Origin: Treponema_B putidum | GTDB lineage: Bacteria > Spirochaetota > Spirochaetia > Treponematales > Treponemataceae | Reading direction: 5' to 3' (one strand) | DNA: 64,000 bases | NCBI RefSeq assembly: GCF_007830595.1 | Contig: NZ_VLLD01000003.1 | Shown here: positions 34,643 through 43,212 of the stretch, piece after piece | Layout of the letters: each line of letters opens with the position of its first letter | Numbering within the stretch: position 1 is the first letter of the stretch | Translations under genes and position numbers: made by a program | Notes under the pieces: generated by a model | The model's input: the letters and a program-made list of their open reading frames with translations, nothing else | Database searches by the model: none | What the model was told of the DNA's origin: nothing

Positions 34643-34674
34643 GCACTCTAAAAACTGATGTTTTTAGAGTGCTC
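34641..34674. terminator. Bidirectional terminator between rsuA-type gene and tyrS
   Basis: Perfect 15-bp stem (34641-34655 with 34660-34674) closed by the loop TGAT, in the gap between convergent genes. T-rich sequence follows on the plus strand. Confidence 0.85.
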
Positions 34675-34692
34675 CTTAAATTTTAAACTTTG

Positions 34693-35913
34693 CTAGCTGA
34701 AAATTATCCTCATAAAGCGTTTTTTACCGGCACGCAAAATCATCTCATTGTCCTTGTCAAGTTTTTCTTTCCCGATTATAGCTTTGGTGTCCGAAATTTT
34801 TTCTTCGTTTATAAAGGCTCCCCCCTGCTCGACAAGGCGGCGGGCATCGCTTTTGGTGGAGGCAAGTCCGGCTTCGGCAAAGAGGTCAATAACACCGATA
34901 CCCTCATTTAATTTTAAAAGACTTAAATTTACCGTAGGCATGGCTTCTTTATTTCCGCCGCCCGAAAAAGCCGCCCTTGCGCCTTCCAAGGCTTTTTCCG
35001 CTTCTTCTTTTCCGTGAATAAGGGCTGTAACTTCAAAGGCTAATCTTTCCTTAGCCTTGTTTATGTCTCCTGCGCAAACAGTTTTTATTTCTTCTATAGG
35101 AATGAATGTAAAAAGAAGCATAAACTTTTCGACATCGGCGTCGGCTGTGTTTCTCCAATATTGGAAAAAATCGTAGGGAGAAACAAGGGCAGGATCCAAG
35201 AAGAGCGCACCCTTTTCGCTCTTCCCCATTTTTTGGCCGTCGGCTCTTGTAACCAGAGAGAAGGTGAGGGCAAAAACTTCGCCGCCTCCCTTTCTGCGGA
35301 TAAGGTCGCTTCCTGCAACCATGTTTCCCCACTGGTCATCACCGCCTATCTGGAGTTCAATATTGTAGTTTTGATTGAGCATTAAAAAGTCATAGCTTTG
35401 CAAAAGCTGATAATTAAATTCCAAAAAGGATAGCCCCGTTTCCATTCTTTTTTTGTAGGCTTCAAAGCTGAGCATTTTATTGACCGAAAAGTGAGAACCT
35501 ATATCGCGTAAAAAATCGATGTAGTTTAAATCGGCAAGCCAATCCTTGTTATTGGCAAAACGTACATTTTCAATATCTTCCGCTAAAAATTTTTCAATCT
35601 GTTTTTGAATTGAAGCTGCATTTTTATCGAGTTCATCATAAGAAAGCATCTTACGCATTTCGGTTTTTCCCGACGGGTCGCCTATTCGGGATGTACCTCC
35701 GCCGACTAAAACAATACCCCTATGCCCTTCACGGCATAAATGCTTTAAGGCAAAAATCGGAACCATGTGTCCTATGTGTAAGCTGGGGCCTGTCGGATCG
35801 CTGCCCGTGTAAAAGGCTATTTGCCCCTTGTCCATTCTATCGGAAAGGGCTTCCAAATCGGTACATTGCTGAATAAATCCCCTCTCCTGTAATATTTTTA
35901 ATGCTTTGTTCAT
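34693..35913 (-). CDS. tyrS: Tyrosyl-tRNA synthetase
   Basis: Class I synthetase that charges tRNA-Tyr, about 406 residues. The HIGH motif is LHIGH, in TGPSLHIGHMVP, and the KMSKS counterpart is KMGKS. The tyrosine site contains YQLLQSYDF and GGDDQWGNM. A C-terminal S4 domain (LASTKSDARRLVEQGG) binds tRNA. I choose ATG 35913 over the upstream in-frame TTG at 35928, because the TTG lies within the predicted promoter. No ribosome site is visible, and the -10 box ends 6 nt upstream. Confidence 0.95.
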   Translation of the reverse strand: MNKALKILQERGFIQQCTDLEALSDRMDKGQIAFYTGSDPTGPSLHIGHMVPIFALKHLCREGHRGIVLVGGGTSRIGDPSGKTEMRKMLSYDELDKNAASIQKQIEKFLAEDIENVRFANNKDWLADLNYIDFLRDIGSHFSVNKMLSFEAYKKRMETGLSFLEFNYQLLQSYDFLMLNQNYNIELQIGGDDQWGNMVAGSDLIRRKGGGEVFALTFSLVTRADGQKMGKSEKGALFLDPALVSPYDFFQYWRNTADADVEKFMLLFTFIPIEEIKTVCAGDINKAKERLAFEVTALIHGKEEAEKALEGARAAFSGGGNKEAMPTVNLSLLKLNEGIGVIDLFAEAGLASTKSDARRLVEQGGAFINEEKISDTKAIIGKEKLDKDNEMILRAGKKRFMRIIFS

Positions 35914-35919
35914 ATTTCG

Positions 35920-35948
35920 ACTATACAATAATTTTTAGCTTAGGTCAA
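35920..35948 (-). promoter_or_regulatory. Candidate tyrS promoter, leaderless geometry
   Basis: Minus-strand TTGACC (35948-35943), 17-nt spacer, TATAGT (35925-35920), then 6 nt to the tyrS ATG at 35913. Confidence 0.55.
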
Positions 35949-35990
35949 CAGAGTAAGATTATCGCTATATTTTGTTTTAGTCTTAGGTAT

Positions 35991-36019
35991 TTGAATTTTT
36001 TTGCGATTTATAGTATCAT
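35991..36019 (+). promoter_or_regulatory. Candidate pyk promoter
   Basis: TTGAAT (35991-35996), 17-nt spacer, TATCAT (36014-36019). A leader of about 20 nt contains GGAGGA, giving conventional initiation at 36046. Confidence 0.5.
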
Positions 36020-36045
36020 ATTTAAATAAGTTTTGGAGGAATCTT

Positions 36046-37461
36046 ATGAAAAAAACAAAAATCGTATGTACAATAGGTCCTGCATCCGAATCAGAAAGAG
36101 TATTAACCGAAATGTTCAAGGCAGGTCTAAATGTCTGCCGCCTTAATTTTTCACATGGGAGCCATGAAGAACATCAGGTTAAAATAGATCGAATAAAAAA
36201 AATCAGAGAAGAACTCAAAATGCCTGTGGCTATCTTACTCGATACAAAGGGGCCTGAAATCAGATTGGGAATTTTTGAAAAACCCGTAGAGATTGTCCAA
36301 GGACAGGAATTTATCATTACAACCCGTGACCTAGTAGGCACAAATCAAATATGCAGCATCTCATATAAAAATATCGCTGCCGAAATTAAACCTAAAAACC
36401 GCATCCTCATAAATGACGGAATGCTGGAATTACAGGTCATTGATGTTTTGAACGATACGGACATAGAATGCGTAGCCATAAACTCAGGCACTTTAACCAG
36501 CCGAAAGGGGGTCAATATTCCTGGCCTTAGAGTAAACCTTCCGTACATGAGTGAAAAAGATATTGCCGACATCGAATTCGGAATTGAAAATGATGTCGAT
36601 TTTATCGCTGCATCCTTTACTCAAAGAGCTGACGATATTATTCAAATAAGAAAACTTTTAGAAAAACATAAAAGCAAGATCGGCATTATCGCAAAAATAG
36701 AAAATCAAGAAGGTTTGGACAACATAGATGAGATTTTAGCGGAAGCCGACGGAATAATGGTAGCCCGCGGAGATATGGGTGTAGAAATAGAACCCGAAAA
36801 AATTCCTCATCTTCAAAAACAGCTGATAAAAAAGGCAAATATCGCAGGAAAGCCGGTTATAACCGCAACACAGATGCTGGAATCTATGACACATAATTTA
36901 AGGCCGACCCGGGCCGAAGTTACGGATGTTGCAAACGCCATCCTTGACGGCACCTCGGCCGTTATGCTTTCAGGAGAAACGGCAGCAGGAGAATACCCCG
37001 TCGAAACGGTTGCTATGATGAATTCCATAGCCCTCTCTATTGAAGAGACTATGGATTATGAAAAACTTTTTCTTGAAAATGCTTCCTTGCATGAGATCTC
37101 AATAACAAATGCCATTGCAAGAGCTACTTGCTCCACTGCCCTAGCCCTTGATGCAAATGCAATTATAACCGCATCAGCTTCAGGAATAACGCCGAGAGCT
37201 ATTTCAAAGTTTAAACCAAAGGTACCGATTATCGCCGTAACGGAATCCCCTAATGTTATGAGGAAACTAGCCCTCGACTGGGATGTATACCCCGTCTTAG
37301 CCGATCCTATAAAATCAACCGATAATATGTTCGATGTTTGTTCGCAAATTGCAAAAAACACAGGCCATGTAAAAAAAGGCGATATAGCAATCCTTACGGC
37401 AGGTATTCCTATAGGTAAGGCAGGTTCTACAAACCTGTTAAAAGTAGAAATAATAGAATAA
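36046..37461 (+). CDS. pyk: Pyruvate kinase
   Basis: Glycolytic enzyme converting phosphoenolpyruvate and ADP to pyruvate and ATP, 471 residues. Clear motifs: KIVCTIGPAS at the start, RLNFSHGSHEEH, LDTKGPEIR, the active-site block IIAKIENQEGLDN, MVARGDMGVE and TQMLESM. GGAGG lies 7 nt before the ATG at 36046; upstream in-frame TTG is rejected. With the PPDK-like enzyme elsewhere in the window it frames the PEP-pyruvate step. Confidence 0.97.
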   Translation: MKKTKIVCTIGPASESERVLTEMFKAGLNVCRLNFSHGSHEEHQVKIDRIKKIREELKMPVAILLDTKGPEIRLGIFEKPVEIVQGQEFIITTRDLVGTNQICSISYKNIAAEIKPKNRILINDGMLELQVIDVLNDTDIECVAINSGTLTSRKGVNIPGLRVNLPYMSEKDIADIEFGIENDVDFIAASFTQRADDIIQIRKLLEKHKSKIGIIAKIENQEGLDNIDEILAEADGIMVARGDMGVEIEPEKIPHLQKQLIKKANIAGKPVITATQMLESMTHNLRPTRAEVTDVANAILDGTSAVMLSGETAAGEYPVETVAMMNSIALSIEETMDYEKLFLENASLHEISITNAIARATCSTALALDANAIITASASGITPRAISKFKPKVPIIAVTESPNVMRKLALDWDVYPVLADPIKSTDNMFDVCSQIAKNTGHVKKGDIAILTAGIPIGKAGSTNLLKVEIIE

Positions 37462-37473
37462 GGTAGTTAAACT

Positions 37474-38412
37474 ATGGAAAAAAAATATGCTCTTTTAATT
37501 GACGGAGACAACATTGCCCCTTCTTATCTTGACTCGATAATTTCAGAAGTTTCAAAAGAGGGCGATGTTTTAATAAAAAGACTTTACGGAGACTGGACAA
37601 CACCCAATATGAACGGTTGGAAAAATTCGCTTGAAAAAGTACCTATCCGGCCTGTACAGCAATTTAGAAACGGCCCCAACGCCACAGACAACACAATCAT
37701 AATGGATGCGGTAGAACTTGCAAACACAAATCAGGGAATAAATGCAGTCTGCATAGTTTCTACAGATTCCGACTACTACAGCCTTGCCCTCAAATTGAGA
37801 GAATACGGACTATATGTTCTAGGAATAGGAAGATCAAATGCAAAACCGCTTTGGGTAAATGCCTGTAACGAATTTAAGTATCTTGAAAACTTTGATGAAG
37901 CGGAAGAATATGAAGAAGATTCCAAAACGGGTAAAAAATTTAAATCCCTTGACGACCTTATCTGCCATGCTTACAGAAATTCCCGCATGACCGAAGAAGG
38001 ATGGGTAAGTCTTTCCGACCTAGGAAATTCTATAAGAAACTTTATGCCTGAATTCGATCCCCGCTCCTATAGCCACAACACCTTACGCGAAATAATCGAT
38101 GCCTTGTCCGATGACTTTGAATTAAGATCGGATGACAGGGTTCCTCCCAATTATTGGATAAAGGCTATAGACCGCAAAAATGAAACCCCCAAGGTAAAAG
38201 GAAAAATAAAACGGCTTATGAACCGCTACGGCATTATCGAAAACGAAAACGGAGACTTTTTCTTTTCGTTTACAAACATCGATAAAAAATGCCGAGATAA
38301 GTTGATAAAAGAAGGAACAGCCGTAAAGTTCAGAGTGTTTAAAATGCCTAATCCTAAGGGCGGAGATTCAGCCGACAGAAACGGCAAGGCTGCCGAAATC
38401 GAAATAATATAA
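37474..38412 (+). CDS. NYN (LabA/PIN-like) ribonuclease-type protein with OST-HTH domain
   Basis: 312 residues in three parts. The NYN nuclease-like domain (1-140) carries acidic residues D10 and D12 (LLIDGDNI), D78 and D98/D100 (VSTDSDYY). An OST-HTH/LOTUS RNA-binding domain follows (about 150-230, VSLSDLGNSIRNFMPEFDPRSY). A C-terminal segment (about 240-312) resembles a cold-shock/OB fold (GKIKRLMNRYGIIENENGDFFF). An RNA-processing role is inferred. It starts 12 nt after pyk. Confidence 0.82.
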   Translation: MEKKYALLIDGDNIAPSYLDSIISEVSKEGDVLIKRLYGDWTTPNMNGWKNSLEKVPIRPVQQFRNGPNATDNTIIMDAVELANTNQGINAVCIVSTDSDYYSLALKLREYGLYVLGIGRSNAKPLWVNACNEFKYLENFDEAEEYEEDSKTGKKFKSLDDLICHAYRNSRMTEEGWVSLSDLGNSIRNFMPEFDPRSYSHNTLREIIDALSDDFELRSDDRVPPNYWIKAIDRKNETPKVKGKIKRLMNRYGIIENENGDFFFSFTNIDKKCRDKLIKEGTAVKFRVFKMPNPKGGDSADRNGKAAEIEII

Positions 38413-38427
38413 GACGGAGCAACTTTT

Positions 38428-38946
38428 ATGGAAAACAACCGGCAAAAAGACAAAATCATAAAGTTCATTGCATTAAAAATATGGATGCGCATATCCGCCC
38501 TTTTTATCGGAGGTGCAATTTTTTATCTTAATTTATCGGCAATGAAGGACGGTCAATATTCTATAATTGCTCTTATCTTCGGAGCCCTATTTTTAGCGGC
38601 CGGCCTTTTTGAAAGTTCTTGGTACTTTAATATTACAAAATCACAAGCCGTTCAAAAGACGGGTTTGTTCTTTTTTCCAAAGACCAAAACTATAAACTTT
38701 TCGGCAATTCACAGCATTGAAGTTTATACCTTTAAAAGACCTATGCGTTTAGGTACATTTACCGAAGTCAAAATGATTTTACTTGACGGGAAAACAATAG
38801 TGATAGACAGCGATAAAACAAAGCTTCTTAAAAGGCAGCTTGAAGAAATCACAGAAGTTCAGGATGCAATAAGACTTCAAAATCATAAAAAGGCAGAAGA
38901 CTTTTTTAATGCAGACGCAGCCGATATTCTAACCCCTAAGGAATAA
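38428..38946 (+). CDS. Small membrane protein with possible PH-like domain
   Basis: 172 residues with two membrane helices (about 15-34 and 43-63) followed by a soluble beta-rich region (about 70-140), then a charged tail. The layout resembles bacterial PH-domain membrane proteins, but this is a guess. GGAG lies upstream of the ATG. It follows the NYN gene and precedes a small lipoprotein gene. Confidence 0.6.
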   Translation: MENNRQKDKIIKFIALKIWMRISALFIGGAIFYLNLSAMKDGQYSIIALIFGALFLAAGLFESSWYFNITKSQAVQKTGLFFFPKTKTINFSAIHSIEVYTFKRPMRLGTFTEVKMILLDGKTIVIDSDKTKLLKRQLEEITEVQDAIRLQNHKKAEDFFNADAADILTPKE

Positions 38947-38951
38947 ATATT

Positions 38952-39359
38952 TTGAAAGCCTTAAAAATATTTTTTATTTTTGTTTTATTTCTTCTTTGCT
39001 GGAGCTGCAAACGTAAAGAGACTTCTGAAAATTTTCATATTCCTTTTTTAAAAGAGAAAGCGGAAGAAATTATTTTTATGATAAATGATAAGGACTGGGA
39101 AGGCATAAGAAACTTAAGCACCGATGAGTTTAAACAAAACTTTGATGAAGAATTTATAAATTTAAATACTAAAATATTTTTTGAACCTGCAGGAAAATAC
39201 CTCTACACAAAAGAAGCCTATTTTTTGGAAACGAAGGATAAAAACTCAGGGGAGGTTATAGGAGTTATTATCGTTAAGGCAGGATACGAAAAAAAAACTT
39301 TATGCTATACTTTTAATTTTGCAAAGGACACGAAGCTGATAGGTTTCTTTTTAAAATAA
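38952..39359 (+). CDS. Small lipoprotein of unknown function
   Basis: 135 residues with a signal peptide and lipobox LCWSC, followed by a compact charged domain with alternating strands. It begins with TTG at 38952, with AAGGAA upstream overlapping the previous stop region. No family is recognised. Confidence 0.62.
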   Translation: MKALKIFFIFVLFLLCWSCKRKETSENFHIPFLKEKAEEIIFMINDKDWEGIRNLSTDEFKQNFDEEFINLNTKIFFEPAGKYLYTKEAYFLETKDKNSGEVIGVIIVKAGYEKKTLCYTFNFAKDTKLIGFFLK

Positions 39360-39380
39360 ACTTTAGATCATCTTAAAAAT

Positions 39381-39405
39381 ATTAAAAAGAAATTTTAATC
39401 TTTTT
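39381..39405 (+). terminator. Weak AT-rich hairpin after the small lipoprotein gene
   Basis: ATTAAAA (39381-39387) pairs with TTTTAAT (39393-39399), followed by CTTTTT. It overlaps the 3' end of the convergent Memo-like gene. Confidence 0.4.
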
Positions 39406-40267
39406 CCCAAAAGTATGTAAAAAAGTAGCTCGTAATATCCTCAGGATCAGTTTCATCGCTTAGCTTATAGGCATTAGTAGCCCTCTGAATTGTGCATTGA
39501 GTTTTTTCGGTAAATAACTTTGAAAGCACGTACATTGCAGGCCTGTTATCGCAGATACCGAGCGTCCATGCAGAAGGTTTTAAACTTGTTAAAAAATAGC
39601 GGGACTTTGCATCCTTTTTATCCGTTTTTTCTATATCGGATTTATGCGAAAAATCGGTAGAAACCAAAAGGAAGGAATCCTTATCTTTGACGGAAAAAAC
39701 TTCTTTTACCGCTTCATAAAGTTTAACTGCAAGGTTCATATTTACGGGAGGTTCTCCAAAATAAGCGACGGCAACAACCTTTGCATCAGGAAAATAGTTT
39801 TTTATGTAGGGAATCAAGGTTGAAACACCGTGCTCGTAAACAAAGACGCTGTCATCAAAGGGCACATCAAAAAGGCGGGATAACTTTTCGGCCTTATCTT
39901 TTTCTGAATTAACAAGGCCATCATTAGTTTGCCATGATCCGCCTGTTAAAGAAAAATCATAAAGAGAAAGCCCCCAATGGGAGGGGCTTAAAATATAAAA
40001 AGTTTTTATCTTTCTTGCCTTGGCAAGTTCGGTAAACCAATCATTTATTAAGGCATCTGTTAGAAGATGGTGGCTCACCGTTCCGCCCCAAGGCCTTGCT
40101 CCCGTAGGCAAGGAAGACTCCTTGGGGATAAACCTCGTCACAGGAGGCCTTTCCCCATCGGAACTCCATGTTCTAAAAACTTTTTCAGAATCTTGAGTCC
40201 CGCCTTTTTTGCCGGTACAGGCTATTAAACAAAAACAAACAAAAAATATAGTGTTTATAAATTTCAT
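39395..40267 (-). CDS. Memo-like (AmmeMemoRadiSam B) lipoprotein
   Basis: 290-residue MEMO1-family protein carried as a lipoprotein (lipobox LIAC, C17). Conserved Memo positions are present: H66/H67 (GTVSHH), H97 (SPSHWG), the STDFSH histidine and the cysteine in GICDNRP. Bacterial Memo proteins are usually cytoplasmic and encoded near AMMECR1 and radical-SAM genes; here export is predicted and neither partner is present. Its function in bacteria is unsettled. Confidence 0.82.
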   Translation of the reverse strand: MKFINTIFFVCFCLIACTGKKGGTQDSEKVFRTWSSDGERPPVTRFIPKESSLPTGARPWGGTVSHHLLTDALINDWFTELAKARKIKTFYILSPSHWGLSLYDFSLTGGSWQTNDGLVNSEKDKAEKLSRLFDVPFDDSVFVYEHGVSTLIPYIKNYFPDAKVVAVAYFGEPPVNMNLAVKLYEAVKEVFSVKDKDSFLLVSTDFSHKSDIEKTDKKDAKSRYFLTSLKPSAWTLGICDNRPAMYVLSKLFTEKTQCTIQRATNAYKLSDETDPEDITSYFFTYFWEKD

Positions 40268-40304
40268 ATTATTTAAAATTCAAGTCCGGCAAAAAAAGTT
40301 TCTT

Positions 40305-43091
40305 TTAAAAAGAAATATTTTGAGCCCAAAAAGGCTTTAGCTCTTCCATGTCTTCATCAGCATAGACCCTTTCCTTCCATTGCTCGTTTGTCAGACGGTT
40401 AGAACTATCCTGCTCAAACTCGTAGTAGTTAAAACAATAACCGACAGCGATTCTCTTTCCGCCTTGAGCATCGTTTAATGGAACGTAGATTCTATACGGA
40501 ATACCGACAGCCGTTTCAAGCACAAAGCCTTCTTCTCCGTTTGTAAACACATCAGCAACCAAGGCCATACGAAACTGCTCGGGATCGGCATGTGCATTTA
40601 TTGAAGGCATAAGAATGCGGCCAAAGAATGCCGGTATCAAGGTTATCCATTTTAGATCTTTTTCAGGAACGGGCTTATCCGCAATTTCAAGTTTAACAAT
40701 ATCGGCAGCATGTAAGGCAGCATCTTTTAACATTTCAAGCTTTTGCAAATTCTTTTCATCTATAAGTTTATAGGGTCTTAATGCATTTATAAGAACATCC
40801 ACAGAAGAAGCGGCATTTTCCCAAAATGCTAAGTTAGGCTCTATATAGTGAACCGGATCGGGAATCTTCTTTACCCTATAGGTAAGATCGGCACTAGGGC
40901 CGCCTCCAAGCTCTGCAAAAGACTGTTTTGTATATAAAATAGTATCATGCCTTAACTCTGCCCATGTTCCGTGAGCCGACAATAAAGACTTTACACTCCA
41001 TGCAGGGCTTTCGGTAAAGTAAAAACCGGAACCTTGCTCAAAACGGGCTTGCAAGCCTATCTCGTTTAGGGTTTTACCGTAATATGTCTTTCCCAATATT
41101 TTATCGGGAGAAGAGACGGCTTCTTTTTCAATTGCATCAAGGATAGTCTTTAACTTAGGAAAATCAGCGTAATCTTTTTGCAGCAATAAGTCGGCAGAAT
41201 TTGAGCCTAGTGCTTTCATAATATCCAACCCCTTAACATGTGCACGGCCATACAGTCTGGGAGAACTTACCAAGCTGTGAACATAAGAATCAAATATAAA
41301 TCTCTGACCGAAAAGTCTCCAACCCATGGGAGGTTTTCTTTCTTCATCGGTACCTTTGGAAGCTGTGTAAAAAGCGGAAGAACCTGCTATGGCAGGAGGC
41401 CTTAGTTTTTCGTGAGCCGATTTCATAAATGCGAGCAAGTTGTTTTTGTCGCTTGCCCATTTTTCAAAGTCTTTTACATTATAGCTTTTCCAGATAGGCA
41501 AAACTTCTTTAAAAGATAGATCATCGGATAGGCCGATTAAATCGGTTATCGGATCAAAAAGGGCAGCCCACTTTTTATAAAGATCCTCATCATTTTTTAC
41601 AAGCTCGGTAATTAAAAGAGCTATGGGTTCCATATTCAAAGTCAGGGAATAGGAATCGGAACCGGCCGTTCCGTCTTGTTCCAAAACCTCAGGCCCCTTA
41701 TCGGCAATTAAAAAATGAGCATGTCCGAACCACATCATAGCCCTAAAATAAGCTGACAAGATGCCGTTTTTTGTGTAGTGACCTCTCGGCTTATATTGGG
41801 AATAATCTTCTTTTGTAGAAGCTCCGTCTTCAAATGTAAAAAGAGGAGAAGTTGCAAGGCCTTGGGCATTATCTATCAGCTCTATTTCTTCACTTACCGT
41901 TTTAGGGTATTTTGAAAGAACTTCATCTTTATCGGGTTCTTTATAAACAGTTTCAGTAGAGCCGTACTTATCTTTTTGAATTACAGATTCGGGAGCCAGC
42001 TCCAAGAGGGCACGGGCAACTTGGAAATAGATTTTAGCTTTTTCTAAGGTTTCAGATTTTGCCGCAGGAAAGCCTTTTTGATTTACATTACTTAAACCAT
42101 CCTCAAAGGCCTTTACAAGCTCAAGAAGTCTAGGAACAAAAAACTTTTCTTCAATATTCTGTAAGGTTCTGTCAAAAAGAAGATGCTTTGTATGAGCCAT
42201 CAAATCTGTGGTAATAAAAAGCGTAGTGCCGTCATTATGCATAAGGCTTGCATTATAATTATCTTCATATGATTCGTAATGATAACCATAATGATTTCTG
42301 TACAGGGCAATCATATCATCACCGGACATCATATGGAGGTAATATTCATCCGGTTTAACTTTTTCAAAGATCAACCTATCCCTCTCCAAAACAGCTTGGT
42401 GCTCCTTGCTTAAAAATTCATAACCGAATACCGAATAGAATTCTTTAGGAACACCGTTTGTTAAATAACGCATGGAAATCATTTGATTTTTTTTCAAATC
42501 ATTATCCATACCTGTAAGATCAGCTCCAAAGACAAGCCCTTTTTCTCCCTTCCATGTTGTACGGTAAAAATAATTTTGATTTTCTTGGAACTTAAAAACA
42601 CCGAAATCGAATTCATCTTCGGGATCGAAAGGAAGCCTTATCGGTTCTTGTTCAATGTTCAAAACCGTGCCGAACGGAATTGGAATTCCCTTAGGCAGTT
42701 TTGCTAAGTCTTCTTGAGATTTTAATTCTGCATTAGGATAGAATAAACAAAGATCGCTTCCGACCACTGCCGTCATACCTTCTTTCACTTCATTAAAAGG
42801 GAAATCTTTAAAAACAAGTTTATCGTTTAAATATTTTTGATGAGCAGAAGTTGCCTTAGACTTACTTTTAAATTCGGTATTCAATAGACTATTGTATGCT
42901 ATTTTTTCAATATCTTTTTTTGAAGTCAGACCTTCTTCAGCTTTTGCAATATCCGATACTTCGGCGGCAGCCTCTGTTTCAGACACATTAGCATCTACCG
43001 ATTCTTTTTTTTCTTTTGCATTGCAAGAAAAAAGCAATAAAACAGCCAAAGCCGGCACAAACATAAAAACATTCTTTTTTAACTTAAACAT
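40305..43091 (-). CDS. DUF3160-domain lipoprotein
   Basis: 928-residue exported lipoprotein (lipobox LLFSC, C23). The DUF3160 region covers most of the chain, with blocks such as LMAHTKHLLFDRTLQNIE, RALLELAPES and FRAMMWFGHAHF. ATG 43091 with GGAGG upstream is the right start; the frame's earlier start would put a non-signal leader in front. Function unknown. It is followed by the Memo-like lipoprotein gene, and the two may be cotranscribed. Confidence 0.82.
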   Translation of the reverse strand: MFKLKKNVFMFVPALAVLLLFSCNAKEKKESVDANVSETEAAAEVSDIAKAEEGLTSKKDIEKIAYNSLLNTEFKSKSKATSAHQKYLNDKLVFKDFPFNEVKEGMTAVVGSDLCLFYPNAELKSQEDLAKLPKGIPIPFGTVLNIEQEPIRLPFDPEDEFDFGVFKFQENQNYFYRTTWKGEKGLVFGADLTGMDNDLKKNQMISMRYLTNGVPKEFYSVFGYEFLSKEHQAVLERDRLIFEKVKPDEYYLHMMSGDDMIALYRNHYGYHYESYEDNYNASLMHNDGTTLFITTDLMAHTKHLLFDRTLQNIEEKFFVPRLLELVKAFEDGLSNVNQKGFPAAKSETLEKAKIYFQVARALLELAPESVIQKDKYGSTETVYKEPDKDEVLSKYPKTVSEEIELIDNAQGLATSPLFTFEDGASTKEDYSQYKPRGHYTKNGILSAYFRAMMWFGHAHFLIADKGPEVLEQDGTAGSDSYSLTLNMEPIALLITELVKNDEDLYKKWAALFDPITDLIGLSDDLSFKEVLPIWKSYNVKDFEKWASDKNNLLAFMKSAHEKLRPPAIAGSSAFYTASKGTDEERKPPMGWRLFGQRFIFDSYVHSLVSSPRLYGRAHVKGLDIMKALGSNSADLLLQKDYADFPKLKTILDAIEKEAVSSPDKILGKTYYGKTLNEIGLQARFEQGSGFYFTESPAWSVKSLLSAHGTWAELRHDTILYTKQSFAELGGGPSADLTYRVKKIPDPVHYIEPNLAFWENAASSVDVLINALRPYKLIDEKNLQKLEMLKDAALHAADIVKLEIADKPVPEKDLKWITLIPAFFGRILMPSINAHADPEQFRMALVADVFTNGEEGFVLETAVGIPYRIYVPLNDAQGGKRIAVGYCFNYYEFEQDSSNRLTNEQWKERVYADEDMEELKPFWAQNISF

Positions 43092-43136
43092 TTTAAAATT
43101 CCTCCATAAAATAAATATTACATAATCGATTTTTAC

Positions 43137-43165
43137 ATAATAGCACAAATCTACCTAATTGACAA
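43137..43165 (-). promoter_or_regulatory. Candidate promoter for the DUF3160 gene
   Basis: Minus-strand TTGTCA (43165-43160), 17-nt spacer, TATTAT (43142-43137). On the plus strand a consensus TTGACA (43159-43164) overlaps the same bases, so divergent promoters may compete. Confidence 0.55.
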
Positions 43166-43184
43166 GCTAAAGGGAAAAAATGAA

Positions 43185-43207
43185 AATATTCTTTTTAAGA
43201 GAATATT
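43185..43207 (+). promoter_or_regulatory. Inverted repeat ahead of the RlmM-like gene
   Basis: AATATTCT (43185-43192) and AGAATATT (43200-43207), 7-nt loop, ending 5 nt before the ATG at 43213. No Shine-Dalgarno sequence is evident. It could mask initiation or bind a protein. Confidence 0.4.
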
Positions 43208-43212
43208 AAATA

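Noticed and set aside
36001..36045. Upstream TTG start for pyruvate kinase
   Set aside because: It lies over the predicted promoter and lacks homology; the ATG at 36046 has a strong ribosome site and the conserved N-terminus.
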